The notes under the pieces are model-generated. The model made no database searches and had not been told where the DNA came from. It saw only the letters and a program-made list of their open reading frames with translations. This document shows, piece by piece, positions 48,225-60,240 of a stretch of 64,000 nt of DNA. The position numbers were made by a program, and so were the translations under genes. The DNA is from Hetaerina americana (Eukaryota > Arthropoda > Insecta > Odonata > Calopterygidae), in NCBI GenBank assembly GCA_022747635.1, contig JAKTNV010000006.1:66347590-66411589 (forward strand), in the 5' to 3' direction. The number at the start of each line of letters is the position of its first letter. The first letter of the stretch is position 1.

Positions 48225-48475
48225 AACAGGCCGATGCGTCTTGGACCTGATCCCAGTGCCTACCGGGTAGCGGCGTCATCGCTGGAGGGCAGGAAGCGGC
48301 GAAACGAAGCCAAAGAATCATTGGGAGTGAAACGAGGGCGACGAAGGGGAGGAGCAAATCGGGTTAAGAGGAGGGGTGGGGCGGGGGGAAAAGAAGCATT
48401 CGCGATGCACTGCCCCCCCCCCGGGGTTCATCAACGACCGGCGTCGAACGGGGGAGGACGACCTAAGTGTATGTA
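48225..48475. promoter_or_regulatory. G-rich island
   Basis: GC-rich with G-tracts (ggaggggtggggcgggggga) followed by a ten-C run at 48412-48421. Regulatory role only suspected. Confidence 0.35.
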
Positions 48476-51340
48476 CTGACAGTCGGTTTAATTTTAGCCT
48501 CAACGAAACTCAGTGTCCTTGAAGTTAAAACTTTACATACGTACATAGGTCACCTATATTTCATCCCCGACTCTCTAAACCCTTCCACTTCCCGCCAAAC
48601 AATTTTTCCCATTACTATTAACGTTTTAAACATGGCCTAACACATCCCTAACATAACGAAAAAAACAAATGGAACTCCTAAGTAATTTTATGAACAAATA
48701 AAGCCACGATCTTTTTTAACTTCTTGCAAAAATATCGACGTAATCTAATAAACAAATACATCACACAGAAAAAGAATATAACTCCATTCTCAGAAGCCGT
48801 AGTATAATGCTGATAGGAGAGTGGAACTGGGCGACAATAATAGCTTGTTCAAATTCCAGTTACGTTCCCAATTTAAGGATCACGCGAAGGCCTGGTCAGT
48901 TGTCAATGTCGAGGTCGCGAATCTTTAAGGAGTCCACAGGAAGCCAAAGTCGTAGGTAGCCTTTTTGAGTTCAACAATACGTTAATCAATGCGATTTATT
49001 GAATGCAGACAGTTCTTTCGGGCTGATTACTGTGATGTTGGCAGGGTGGGATCAGCGTTTAGACCCATTTCATTGATGACCTCGCGCTCTTTTTGGCAAT
49101 TTAATTCCCCCTACTTCATTACGAAAAATCGTCAATTTAGATTGAAATGGGTATCAAAACACTGCTATTCAACAAAAGTTTGTTAGCACACCAGTTCATT
49201 TCGTCATTTAGTTACAGTTATTTTTTTCACGAGTTAAGTTTATCAATTTAGAGTGCCCTCAGAAAAATGAGTCACGTTGGCCTTATAATACGAGTATAAC
49301 CTAGTTATCTTAATGATATCAGGAAACATTCCGTTTTTATCGCGATGCCTGAAATTTGATTAACCCTTCTTTCGAGATTCTCAAACTCTGAAGACGTAAA
49401 CTTGCTTCCCACATGCAATAGGTATTAAACCTTCGCAATAATTTCACATTTTCTCAATGACCAAACGTTTCGGGAACGCATGAGGAAAGAAATTTGCTTG
49501 AGATAATATCTGAATTTCTTACTTTTAACTAGTGACAACTTGTGCAAAGTGCAAAGGCCCGTTAAGACAGTGAAAGAGTGCCAGCGATTAAACTTTAAGT
49601 TACTAAAAGGATGGAGATCTAAAAACGTTTGCGAAAAAGCAAGTATTTACGAGTAGGGGGAGGAGAGTGAATTTCTAACGGTCTTTATGAAGAGCTGAAG
49701 AAGGGAATCATGATATGTTCGAAATTTACAAGACAACTTTGAAGCTCGCGAGGAGGTGAAATAATTCTCAGGCAGAGAGCTAAAATAATTCATATTATAC
49801 TTCATACCTACTCTACAAGGTTACCTATAATCGCATTTATACACGTATAACCACGAAAATAATTACCTTCGTCTCTTTTTCATTTGAAAAATCTTGAGTA
49901 CCACCAATTTCAAGCGTTCGTGTGCAACACTCCGTGAAGTAGGGTCGGCTTTATTCCGGTGCACGTTTGTACAAGTCGTTTTCCGATGGCGTGGGGTACT
50001 AGGTCGCCGTTTTCGTACGGAGAAGGGGAATGCCTAGGGATAAGAGTGTGGGCGGGGAAAATGCAACGCTCGTTAAGCAACAGGTATATTTTGTTTCACA
50101 CTCAGCAGAGTCAGCGAATTCTTGGTCCTTTCAAGGTGTTCGGTCACGCCAGGTGCTTTGGAGGCGGATGTGGAGGCGACGCACGAGAATTTCATTGCCA
50201 CACGGTTAACTCTTTTGCGTAGAAATATCTCGAAAGTGCAATTCCTACGCAGCGAAATTTACGACGAGCTCTCCCACCACGATTAACCATTCCTCCGAGC
50301 ATAAATTGAGGATCCAGCCACTTAGTGTTTTATCGGCCGCATTCGGATCCCACTCAAAACCGTATGATATAATTCATATCCACATCTGGTTCTACTTCCT
50401 CGTAATATCACCATAGAATACCTTTCATTAATGCGCAAATGGTTTTACATCAAATGGCATAAGGGCTATTAATAAAGTAAAACTGTCTACTAACAGGCGA
50501 GACTGTCCATTGATACTCCGAAAGATTATTAGGATAGTTATGAAGGGAACTTCCACGCGTTCCTTTGTTATATTAAGTCACTTTAATACGATGAACTTTT
50601 TAGTTTGAGAAAACTGCTAGCTGCATTCAAATTGTCCACTACTGAGAGGAAGAATTATGCGCGACCCCAAAACTCTTCCTAAAAGTAAACATAATAGAAC
50701 TCATTTTTTAGGACACCGTTGATTCTATATATCACGACTTTTTATCAGTGATGCTTTCAGGTGTCCCTACATGAGAAACTTAAACGAATCAATCCTCAAA
50801 CTAACAATTGCGTTGATTTCATCCTGAACACCAGATGAAGTTATCAGAATAGTCTGAAGATACAGCTTGCAAAATAATAAAGCAACACTCACCGCAAGCG
50901 AAAAAAATCTTTTAATTCCAATTTGAAACGATATAAAACATTAAGCTCACGCTGTAAGCATAAATTAAATCAAAAGCAATAAGATTTGACCGCACTCCAA
51001 ACTTAGTGGCTAAGATGCCGCCTCCAGGGAATTAAAAAGTACAGGCACCAATCTATTAGAAGGTCTAAACAGATTGAAGGAATATTCTCACTTCTGCGAC
51101 GGAGCTCAGTGACCAGAAAAATGTTTTGAATAGAAAATTCAATATAATTACAAAAACAAATTCTATGGGTGTAAGTTCTAGATTTGTGAACCTCCTGTGT
51201 AAAATGAAGAAAATTCATTTAAACACAACGCACTCTCGTCGGATTTTCCCATGGCTTTTGGAATGGTTAATTTTCAATTAATTGATCAAGCCGCATAAGA
51301 TCAAAACTTTCCCCAATTCCAAAGCACCACGCGGTTGTAA
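48476..51340. other. No gene recognised
   Basis: AT-rich, with a mildly GC-raised patch at 49.9-50.3 kb. No exon or repeat identified. Confidence 0.45.
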
Positions 51341-51690
51341 TCAAAGTGAAGAGTCAAGGGGAAGGTAAGGGAGTAATTTTGATTAAGCCGCTCCAGTGGT
51401 GTCGGGCTGTGCGAACCTTCCCTTTCGTTTGGGCGGCCGGAAGGGGAAGCGTTCCGATTGCGTACCTCCGGATCGGGGGAGGGGCGTGGAGGAGGGTGGG
51501 CGGAGGAGAAGCGGGCGGAAACCGGGTGGATGAAAGCAAGGGGGGTGACGAGGGAGCATGACACTCAACGCGGCGGAAGTGTCAGTCTCAGATCGCTTGA
51601 ATCCTATCCTGCCCTCCGATTGGCCTCCGATTTGCCCCAGCGACCTTGGCGAGAGGATTCGCCAACGGCGAATGCCCCCTCCCCCCCATG
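51341..51690. promoter_or_regulatory. GC-rich, G-tract-rich island
   Basis: GC-rich, CpG-containing, with plus-strand G-tracts (atcgggggaggggcgtggag) and ATTGG at 51620-51624. Frames on both strands overlap and look compositional. Confidence 0.35.
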
Positions 51691-52239
51691 AACACAGGAA
51701 GGTAAAAAAATTGAGTTATCATTTCGGAAATAAAGAAGTGAAAGAAAAATAAATCGCGAGGTGGAAGAATAATGTGGGAAAGATTCTAATCTGAGTCCAA
51801 CACGCAAAAAATAACGGGTAGCAGACAGATACCGAATCACCACCGAAAAAAACTTTTTTTCGTCTCTTCCTCTTCTAATAATTCATACGCGAATCGTATC
51901 GCGGATCCGAATTTCGCTCTGCGTTTGGCCTTATTTGTTTCGTTATTGCGTGACACCGGAAGGAAGTTGTGGGAGTTTTGATCGAGTGCTCTTTCACAAC
52001 CACGCCAACCGTGTAGATTTTAAGTGTTCGGAGAAATTCCGCTCCTGTGTTCCAACGCTAGGTAACTATGACCCGAAAATGACAATTTCAGAGGTCATCT
52101 ACATTAAAATTGTTCTCATACTCACCGTCTCTTTGTACACGATATGACTCCATGGCCAATACTTTCGGTGAATCAGTCAACCATTTAATATTTACAACAA
52201 CATACATTGATATAGAGATATACTCTACAGGAACAATGA
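51691..52239. other. No gene recognised
   Basis: Nothing supported. Confidence 0.5.
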
Positions 52240-52830
52240 TGCGAGGTATGGGATTAGGAATAATCACAAGAAAACAAAAGCAATGAGAAGTAGCAAAGCT
52301 AAGTTAAACGTTCAAGTAGGAGAATTCAAACTAGAGCAAGTGGAGCAGTTCATACATACAGGCCATTACTTGCGAGTAATCGGGATCTAGTAGTATGTAA
52401 ATTAGGAGAAGAATTATATTAGCAAAAGAGGCATTTACAAGAGTAAAATTGTGAAGAAAAGAATTATTAAAGACTTTAACATGGAGCGTAATATTTTATT
52501 GATATGAGACTTGTATTTTGAGCAAAAAAACTTCCAGATTGGAGGCTTTTTAGATCTGGATGTGGCGGTGAATGGAGTAAATAAGTTGAGCATAGAGGAA
52601 TACAAACTCCGAGATTTTAAATAGGGCGGACGAGGAAAGGAAGTTACTGGGGAAATTTCTAAAAAAGAAGTGGAACGTGGAAATATTGAAAGATTGAGTG
52701 GTAAGTTGAAGGCTTTGATGGAAGGGAGAACATTGGAAAAGCGGGGTAGGAAGAGAGTGGGCTCTTTAGGCAGAACTAAGTTAGGCAGAATTTACGAAGA
52801 AATGAAGAAAAAATGTGCTGACCCCATGAT
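52240..52830 (+). pseudogene. Non-LTR retrotransposon 3' region, decayed
   Basis: The best-preserved copy in the window. In order: NNHKKTKAMRSSKAKLNVQV, then GEFKLEQVEQFIHTGHYL, then AKEAFTRVK, then YETCILSKKTSRLEAF and IWMWR, across several frames. These correspond to the NTKKTKVM, LEQVE-FKYLGSLI, AKEAF, GSETWTLRK, RLEAFEMWCWRRM blocks that follow the RT catalytic core. Multiple stops. Confidence 0.85.
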
Positions 52831-53482
52831 ACTTAGAATTATTCGTTAAAGAACGCCCATTACCTATCTTTAAAATGGGTAAAATATCTAGATTGATCAT
52901 TTGATGCATAGTTATTTTCCTAGTTTAATTATTCTCAGAACCGTCAGTTGAAATAACACCGGCCTTTGTTAAATATTAATAGATAGCAAATGTCATGCTA
53001 GGTCATGACGTAGCTGTCTTTCGGCAAACATGCTTTTTATAAACGCATTTGGGAAAACTTTTTTTAATTTACATTTTAAAACAATTCGCTGGTTACCAGC
53101 TAATGCTTTCTCCCCACAAACAGCTAAATGTGAATGAGTACGATGACCTCATCTTCCCGAAATTAACCACTGATCATATCATTAATTTAATGAAACAAAA
53201 AACTAGGTTAGAGATGACACACCGAGCAACTCAAGACATTACTTTTCTTAAATAATATCCAGCTTAAAAACCACACCTGTTATTTTATCAAAATAATATA
53301 TGTGTGTTAGGGGTTCAGAAGTGAAAGGGAATAAGTTGAATGAATGACCCGAATGTAAAGATAGGATTGCTAAATTTAGGAAAAACTGCTAAACTATCAC
53401 ATATTCAATGGTGTTAAAATGGTGTCAAATTAAATAAAAATTGCAGTAAAACTATTGATAATTTTATCGTTTAAAGGATAAT
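52831..53482. other. AT-rich stretch, no feature seen
   Basis: Nothing supported. Confidence 0.5.
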
Positions 53483-53805
53483 CAGGTTGGTGCGGTGGTT
53501 AGCGCATTGTCTGCCCACCCCGAGGGGTCAGGTTTGAGTACCAGCGATGACAGAACTTTTACAAGGTATTCCCATTCCTTATATTTGGTGCCATCTGGGG
53601 AGCACTTTCAGTTGAGTATGCCATTAGTCGACTATCACATTGAATTCTGGACCCTTTAATGCTTTATGTCAAGAGTGAACTAATACCGACGCTGGGTTTC
53701 TATCCACCCTTCTTCCCCATTCCCTGAATACCCCACACCCTAACAAACTACCGACCTATTCCTAGTAGCGTAAAATACTGGTTTGCCTTCTCACCTGCCC
53801 ATCAT

Positions 53806-53810
<5 letters not shown>
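53483..53810 (+). repeat. tRNA-derived SINE
   Basis: Box A-like gtgcggtggttagcgcattg and box B-like aggtttgagtacc at tRNA-like spacing, followed by a body with gtgccatctggggagcac and a terminal (TA)n tract. Typical SINE head-body-tail order. Confidence 0.8.
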
Positions 53811-53856
<46 letters not shown>

Positions 53857-53857
53857 G

Positions 53858-53909
<52 letters not shown>

Positions 53910-53910
53910 T
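53811..53910. repeat. (TA)n microsatellite at SINE tail
   Basis: TA run with minor interruptions, ending in acacacac. Confidence 0.97.
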
Positions 53911-54139
53911 AAAGTTAGATTTGGAGAACGTTATTTGGGTAAACTTCCTCATTTAAAAAATTGTGAGAGTACTCAGTGCCGCCCGACACATCGCCAACGG
54001 TGATCCCTTAAAGAGAAGCAGTAATTGCACAGATTGGCGTGATGTAGTGCTTCATAAACTGCGACAGTGGAAAAATCGCCAGAGAGGAAGAGCAATCTCC
54101 TGATCTTAGGCCAAGAGGCATTTATCCTCTCCATTGCCC

Positions 54140-54560
54140 CTGCCCGGCTAGGCCCAAATGACCCGTGAAATGCGAGGCTGGAATGGGACATCGCCGCGCA
54201 CGTGATGGGACGGACACGACCCAAGGAAACAGTTTTCCGTGCGCTCTCTCCGGCTATTGGATAAATTGGGTGATAATGAGAGGGGAGTGGGGGAGGAGTA
54301 CTGGCGTGGAGCGTGTGCTAGTGGGTGGTGGTGGCGGTGTGAGCCCACGCCGCGCCCCGTCACTCCACTAGGGCAGCCCTGGGGGGAGGGAGGGGACCAC
54401 ACCTACAGGAAATGCTCGATCAGTTTGCCGCAATTTGCGCCGCTTCCAACTTCTCCTTTCGCTCCCTCCGACTTCGCCGCCTTCCCCCACTCCCCATTAT
54501 CCCCACCGCGGACGGGGAGACCTCCCACCCCGGTGGCGGCCGAAACCAACTTCAAAAGCC
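54140..54560. promoter_or_regulatory. GC-rich island
   Basis: GC-rich, CpG-containing, G-tracts (gggtggtggtggcggtgtga) then C-tracts. Overlapping frames up to 136 codons are judged compositional. Confidence 0.35.
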
Positions 54561-54762
54561 TTCTTCATGAATCGTTATTAAAGGCAGCAATTAACGTGCT
54601 CTATCTTCACCGCCATGCTCCAGTGAGACAAAAGAAATTACGAAATTGAAGGTAAATGAACCAAAAACAGTAATGCATTTGAGTTTGATCCGGAGAATGA
54701 CAAAAATGATTGAAACGGTGAATTTGAATGGCGAAGTAACTGAATATGTGGATCACTATGTA

Positions 54763-54885
54763 CGAGGGAGGTCTGAAAAGTTTCTGACCTCAGAAAATTT
54801 CAGAAAATATCAGAAAAGTTCAGAAAATATCAGAAAAAAATGTCTTGTATCTTTTTTAGATCGGAAAATTTTCAGACCACCCTCG
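54763..54885. mobile_element. mariner-type MITE with internal decamer repeats
   Basis: TA-flanked 123-bp element. The left end cgagggaggtctgaaaagtt and right end (reverse complement) cgagggtggtctgaaaattt are matching TIRs of mariner style. The interior contains about five copies of a tcagaaaata-like decamer. Confidence 0.88.
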
Positions 54886-55084
54886 TACAAATAGGTGTAA
54901 TAACTTTGGCGGGATAGAATGAAGAGAATAAAAATACGGGCGGACTCATTCGGAATGGTTGTTGGTAGTTGGCGGAGTATATCAACAAATGAATTATTGT
55001 GTAAGGCATTGTAAATATTGGTGAATAAATGTAATTCCCTCCCCAAAATACTATGTGAGAGAGAAACTAGGCTGTATTAGGATA

Positions 55085-55345
55085 AGTTTAGGAGTACATG
55101 TCCATCAAATGAGGTGGTAATGGGGTACTTGAGTAGTGTATGAGGGATAACGGGAGAAATAAGGTGAGGAATGTGGAAGTTACGAAAGAATGTGGATCGA
55201 ACGAGTACGTATAACACGTACGAAGGCAGTATGCTACTTTGGTTTGGTGAAGTTGAGAGAATGTGCGACGATAGATTCGAATCGCCAAACAGATGTTTAA
55301 GAGAAGAAAAACTGGTTTAAAAACCGAGACAGTCGGGGATAAATG
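55085..55345 (+). pseudogene. Non-LTR retrotransposon tail relic
   Basis: The plus-strand reading LLWFGEVERMCDDRFESPNR, then CLREEKLV, matches the LRWFGHVERM-DDRL---V tail of insect non-LTR elements. Stops follow. Confidence 0.7.
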
Positions 55346-56563
55346 TGGTCGAAGAAAATCAAAAGGCAAAAAATATACCTACACTCATCTTTTTTAAATC
55401 CAATGGCCAAGTTTTTCAACTAATAAAAACAAACTCTGCATTCATCTTTAATTTATTTAATTCCGAATATCCTCTACTACCTAGGAAAACTGATAACCCT
55501 TATTACCAAATTTATTACCAAACCAAATAACAACCATTACCAAATTTACACGCTCGGTAAATATTTTTTGCGCAACGCTTGATTGATTCACGGTAAGTCC
55601 TTATTCGAATGAAGTCTTTTTTTAACTTCAAAGTTCAATGCTAGGTAAAGATATTACTTCTACAAAAATTATTCCATTCTATGCCGTTTTTCATAGTTTC
55701 ATCGCTACTCTACAGCATTCTAAACTTTTTTCCCACTTTTCTCATTTGGTTTGCGGTCTTATCGCCCTCTCTGCTACATCATTCGGCACACTGCTATCAT
55801 TCGGCTACTCCCCAAGCCGCATTTTATGAAATCTTCCCATTCAGTCTTACAGTTTCTCTTTCCTTCCCCTACATAATCCCGCATCCTCTCTATCAATCCA
55901 CGTTCTGCACTCAATACAAAAACAATATAGGCTTGATATAACTCAAAAATTCTAATATACGTATTTGCCTTTTCTTCACCCGAAATCAATGCCTGTCACA
56001 TGGATTACTCAGGGTTTTTGTCCAGAGATACCAGAATTTTACGGCTAAGACAACCAGAATAGGTAAATATAAAACTGTTTCTATTGCATGCACCATGCAA
56101 TTCGCGCACGAATGCATATTCCCAACATAGTTATATTGTGCAACTGAGTCAAACTACAGTATACTTCATACCTAAAACATTAGTGGCAAGAACAATTATA
56201 ACGAAATCAAGCAAAATTAATTGTTCATAGGTAAATAACTTATTCTTCACTCAAAATCACATTGATGTAATGAATCACTAGGCATCCAAAGAAGACAGCG
56301 ATGAGATTAAATTTCGATTGCCTATTGAGGTATGTATTCAAGACGCAGTTTTCCCTGTATAGTAAGAAAGATTTATGCAATAGCGTAATTTCTGTTTGCG
56401 TATGCATAGGTGTTTCAACATAAAGAAATCAAATCAAGTTAAAAGAGAGTAGACTTTTGACATTTTTCTCATATTAAAGATGGGTATCATATATTCCAAT
56501 TATACCTGCATACGGTTCAATCATACGAATGAATCTTCGAAACGCTGATCATTAGTGATTACA
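55346..56563. other. AT-rich stretch, possible further retrotransposon debris
   Basis: The minus strand at 55.62-55.99 kb has purine-rich tail-like sequence (AERGLIERMRDYVGEGKR) that may be another decayed fragment, but I cannot support it firmly. Confidence 0.35.
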
Positions 56564-56713
56564 GTTGCCCTTGAAGGGCAACCTCACAGCAGATAACCTC
56601 TTCAATTATAAATCCCCCACGTGGTTCGCGCTTCTTTTTCCTCACGGTCGTGACTCGCCCCTCCCATTCCGCCACCACATACAAAGAAATCCTTGAGAAA
56701 GGCACGTGATTGG
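56564..56713. promoter_or_regulatory. Cluster of palindromic sites
   Basis: Perfect palindrome gttgcccttgaagggcaac at 56564-56582, then CACGTG E-box cores at 56618-56623 and 56703-56708, the second directly followed by ATTGG. The local sequence is less AT-rich than its surroundings. Candidate enhancer or promoter only. Confidence 0.3.
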
Positions 56714-59589
56714 GTCCGAGGGGTTGCTAAGCAAAAATCGCTCCGCTATAGACATCTTGTCTCCTCTTACCATTAGAGTAAAGATGGTGTCTCGATTATT
56801 TTATACAATTGTTTCGCTACACTCACTCCATTCGACTGTCAGTTGAACGACAGTTCAATCTGCACTTTTGCTCGCACGACCCAGTGGCCAGAAAAAAACT
56901 TCACCACCCAGCAAACAGCTATTCGATTAAGTTTCACTTAAATGTATGATGACGCGAAATCATTGAAATTTGAAGGAATATAGTGTTTACTGTGTACAGC
57001 ATATTGCCAGATGTCACAGACAAATGTTCCAACATTTTTCTCATGAAATAGTTCGTGCAATGCCAATTTTGGTCTATCAACCCTCATAATGTCATCATCG
57101 CCGACGTGCTATCATTATGGATGAAATTAACTTATTATAAAACGCAAAAAGGATAACAAAAAAACGTGAATTATTTTGATATTCTCGTTCGATTCATCTG
57201 ATTGCGCATTAATAGACCTAATACGTATTTATTTCTATAAGTACATCTAGGTCTTTGAAAGAGTAAACGGGATAATCCAATCATGGCAGGAGGAATGCGT
57301 GTTTGAACGTGAAATGCATTTTACAATAGGGGCATGCAAAATATGGCACAAGTGCAGACGAAAGTACATCGACCAAAATGAGTATTATTCAGAAAAAAAG
57401 AGGAATATTTAAACATCGGAATGATAGATAAATTATTGAAAATAAACGTTTATTTCCATTTCCAAAAGAATGAATTTAGTTTTGGGATTGCCCTGGTAAA
57501 TGCATGGGTATCAAGGTGAGAAACAGGATAGACGGCCATATGCAAAGGAATCGAGATATAGTTAAGCATTAGCAAGCGAGCCTGATCATGGATACCCCGA
57601 GGAAATATTAAGAGAGGCATGGGAAGAAAGTAGGCTTGGAATTTATTAAGATTTGAAGATTAATTTTCTAATGTAATACAGTGATGTAAGTATGTACATA
57701 GTACTTTATTTCCCAAAGAGTCATTGTTACACGTATTGCAGCATCAACGAGAGGTATGAAATATAGACAACTAGAAAAAATGTAAAAGCAATGAAAATCT
57801 GTAGGCACAGAAAGGCTAGCTTCAAAATGTAAGAACTATGGCATAAATTAGACCAGCTTGAACACTACTAATATTAAGGCACCATTTCAGCGAAAATAGA
57901 TATAGTAGCGATTCGGAAAGAGTTTGGTTAACGAAACAAGTATTTCCAGGTCGGAGAAAATATATTTTTACTCTTGATTAAGAGTGAAGAAAATAAAAAA
58001 ATTTTTTTGTTAAGTGCATTACATTTTGATCCAAAAATTTTATCTTTGATGAAAGGGGATGAAAAATGGGGTACTTTAGATGAGCGAATTTTGAGAATTA
58101 GGAGAAAATATGCTAGACAGAGAGGAATGAAATTATGAATTTGATGTATTCTGGGGGAAAAAAATGGGAAATATTTTGCATTTCAGGCAGCGTGTGGAGG
58201 AGTAGAACAACAGATTCTCCGAAGAAAGAAATAATTAAAGTCAAATGGGGCTTACTTTGCGCGAAGACGCGGTCAAATACTTTGCATGGACCGTCCAGAA
58301 CTCACCAATTGGTAGACAATTATAATAACGAACAAATTAAAAATATTTTTCCACTAAAGGACAATGTTGTACTTCATATTTAAGTAACCTGAAGATAATT
58401 TACATCGAAACCGGGTATATTATAAATCAATATCTAGAGGAAAAGTATTATCATTTTATTCATTATTGTGTCCGACTTCCACCATGCCACGCCTGAAATT
58501 GCGAAATTTCCATAAAGGTAATCTATCAAAGTGATGACTTTTTCATTTATATTTATTCGCAATATAAGCGTTAATTTCATTTCTGAAGTAATTGGCCTAA
58601 TCTCAACTGCCCACATGTATACTCTCACGAGTCACGGCCTTCCATCTCGATAGTGATGCAATTGTCGTCCAAATCTGAGATGATCTACTCTAGGCAAAAC
58701 GTGAAGAGCACGATGCATTATTCATCATTACTGCTCTGATTACCTTAATCTTGCCACTTACAACCAAAAAGATCTTGGACATCGACCACTATGGCTCGGG
58801 TCCGTTTTTCAACGCATCATTTATGGTACTATGCCTCTAAAATGGCTAAATATGACATAAAGTAGTACTTCCCCATTACGGATCAATAAGGACAGATGAA
58901 ATTTGCCACGAGTTTCTTTACATGGTGATCAGGACTTAAATACATTGTATCGTTATCAAGAATTAATATTTATTGCAAACTTCGTCGTGGAATACAAGAT
59001 TTCAATTCGGATTTCGCATTTGAACATTTTTAGTGATTCCGAACAGTTTTAAGTGCTGTATAATATTTCGCACTATACATATTATCACTTCCTGGGCGAT
59101 GCATGTAAGAGATATGAATCGTCACGAATATTTTCCGTCACCAGAGTCCATATCAGTAGCTCAAAATGAATTAATTTCAGTCAACCATCTTTTCAAATCC
59201 AGAGATCAGGCCCCATTCGATATTTTCCGGAATCTAATTCCTCGGTCCACCAAAGTGATTTTTTTTACTTTTGTCTCATAAGTGTTTCAGGGCTGCTACC
59301 AGGAGTCCATTTCTACATAGCAGATTTGAATTTACGCACCGCCTCCTTTTAAATTCTTTAATTAAATGATTAAGAATGTTAAATTAATAAAATCAATGAA
59401 AACACAGACGATACTGCTCATTTCTTTGTTCATCCACCACCATGGTTCGATGCCAGATACAATCCTGACGGCATCGATACGCGGCTTGTGATCACAAAAA
59501 TGACCGTGTCCTTTGTAACTTTTACAACGTGTTGCTCCATAACACCTCGCCCAGCAGGTTTGATTTAAGACCAATAAATTTACTTTCGG
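56714..59589. other. No gene recognised
   Basis: AT-rich; no supported feature. Confidence 0.45.
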
Positions 59590-60240
59590 GCGCAAGCAAC
59601 GGGTGTGCGAGGAGGGGGGAGACCGCACAAAGAAGACGTCCGTCTTCATAAGGACACGAACGACTCCGCGAGCCCCTGCGATCTTCACAACACGCACAAC
59701 GCACTGCTGCAGGACGAGCCTAACCTCCACGGCGCTCTCCGAGCGGGGGGAGAGAGAGAGGCGGAGGGTGGCGGAGGAGAGGAGGAGGGAAAACGGGAGG
59801 GGGGGTTAGGAGAAGTCGAAGAAAGTGGGAGGGAGGGGGAGAGGTCGGAGACCCGCTTGCTGCCCGGGACATGTTTACGAACAGTGAGTCGTTACTCGCA
59901 TACCACAGGGATAGAATATTGCGCTTGCAGATGCATATACAAGGGACGCGCGACTTGGTTGACGAAGAAGAAGAAAGCGGGTGGGTTTGAGGGTGGGGAG
60001 AGGGGGGGTTCGCGCTCCCCTCTCCCGTGGAGGAGGACTCTCAAAATGGAAAATGTGACTCGCGACAAGGTTCTGCTGGTCGTTGATCACCGACCGCGAG
60101 AGAGAGGGGGGATGGGGAATAGCCGTCCAAGCGGTGAGTATCCGGCTACCGTCGTGATATTCCTCCTCGTGTCTCTTTCCCTTCCTCTCTCGATTTATTA
60201 TGCTTAGGAGCGCGAGATTCGCGTACGTGTTGCGATGAAA
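59590..60240. promoter_or_regulatory. GC-rich, purine-tract island
   Basis: GC-rich with long plus-strand purine runs (ggagagagagaggcggaggg and similar) and G-tracts. A 200-codon plus frame (59605-60207) and a 134-codon minus frame overlap; both are rich in Gly/Glu/Arg or Pro/Ser as composition dictates. Regulatory role only suspected. Confidence 0.4.

Noticed and set aside
59605..60207. 200-codon plus-strand open frame
   Set aside because: Dominated by Gly/Glu/Arg from purine tracts, with an antisense 134-codon frame over the same bases; no domain or splice context.
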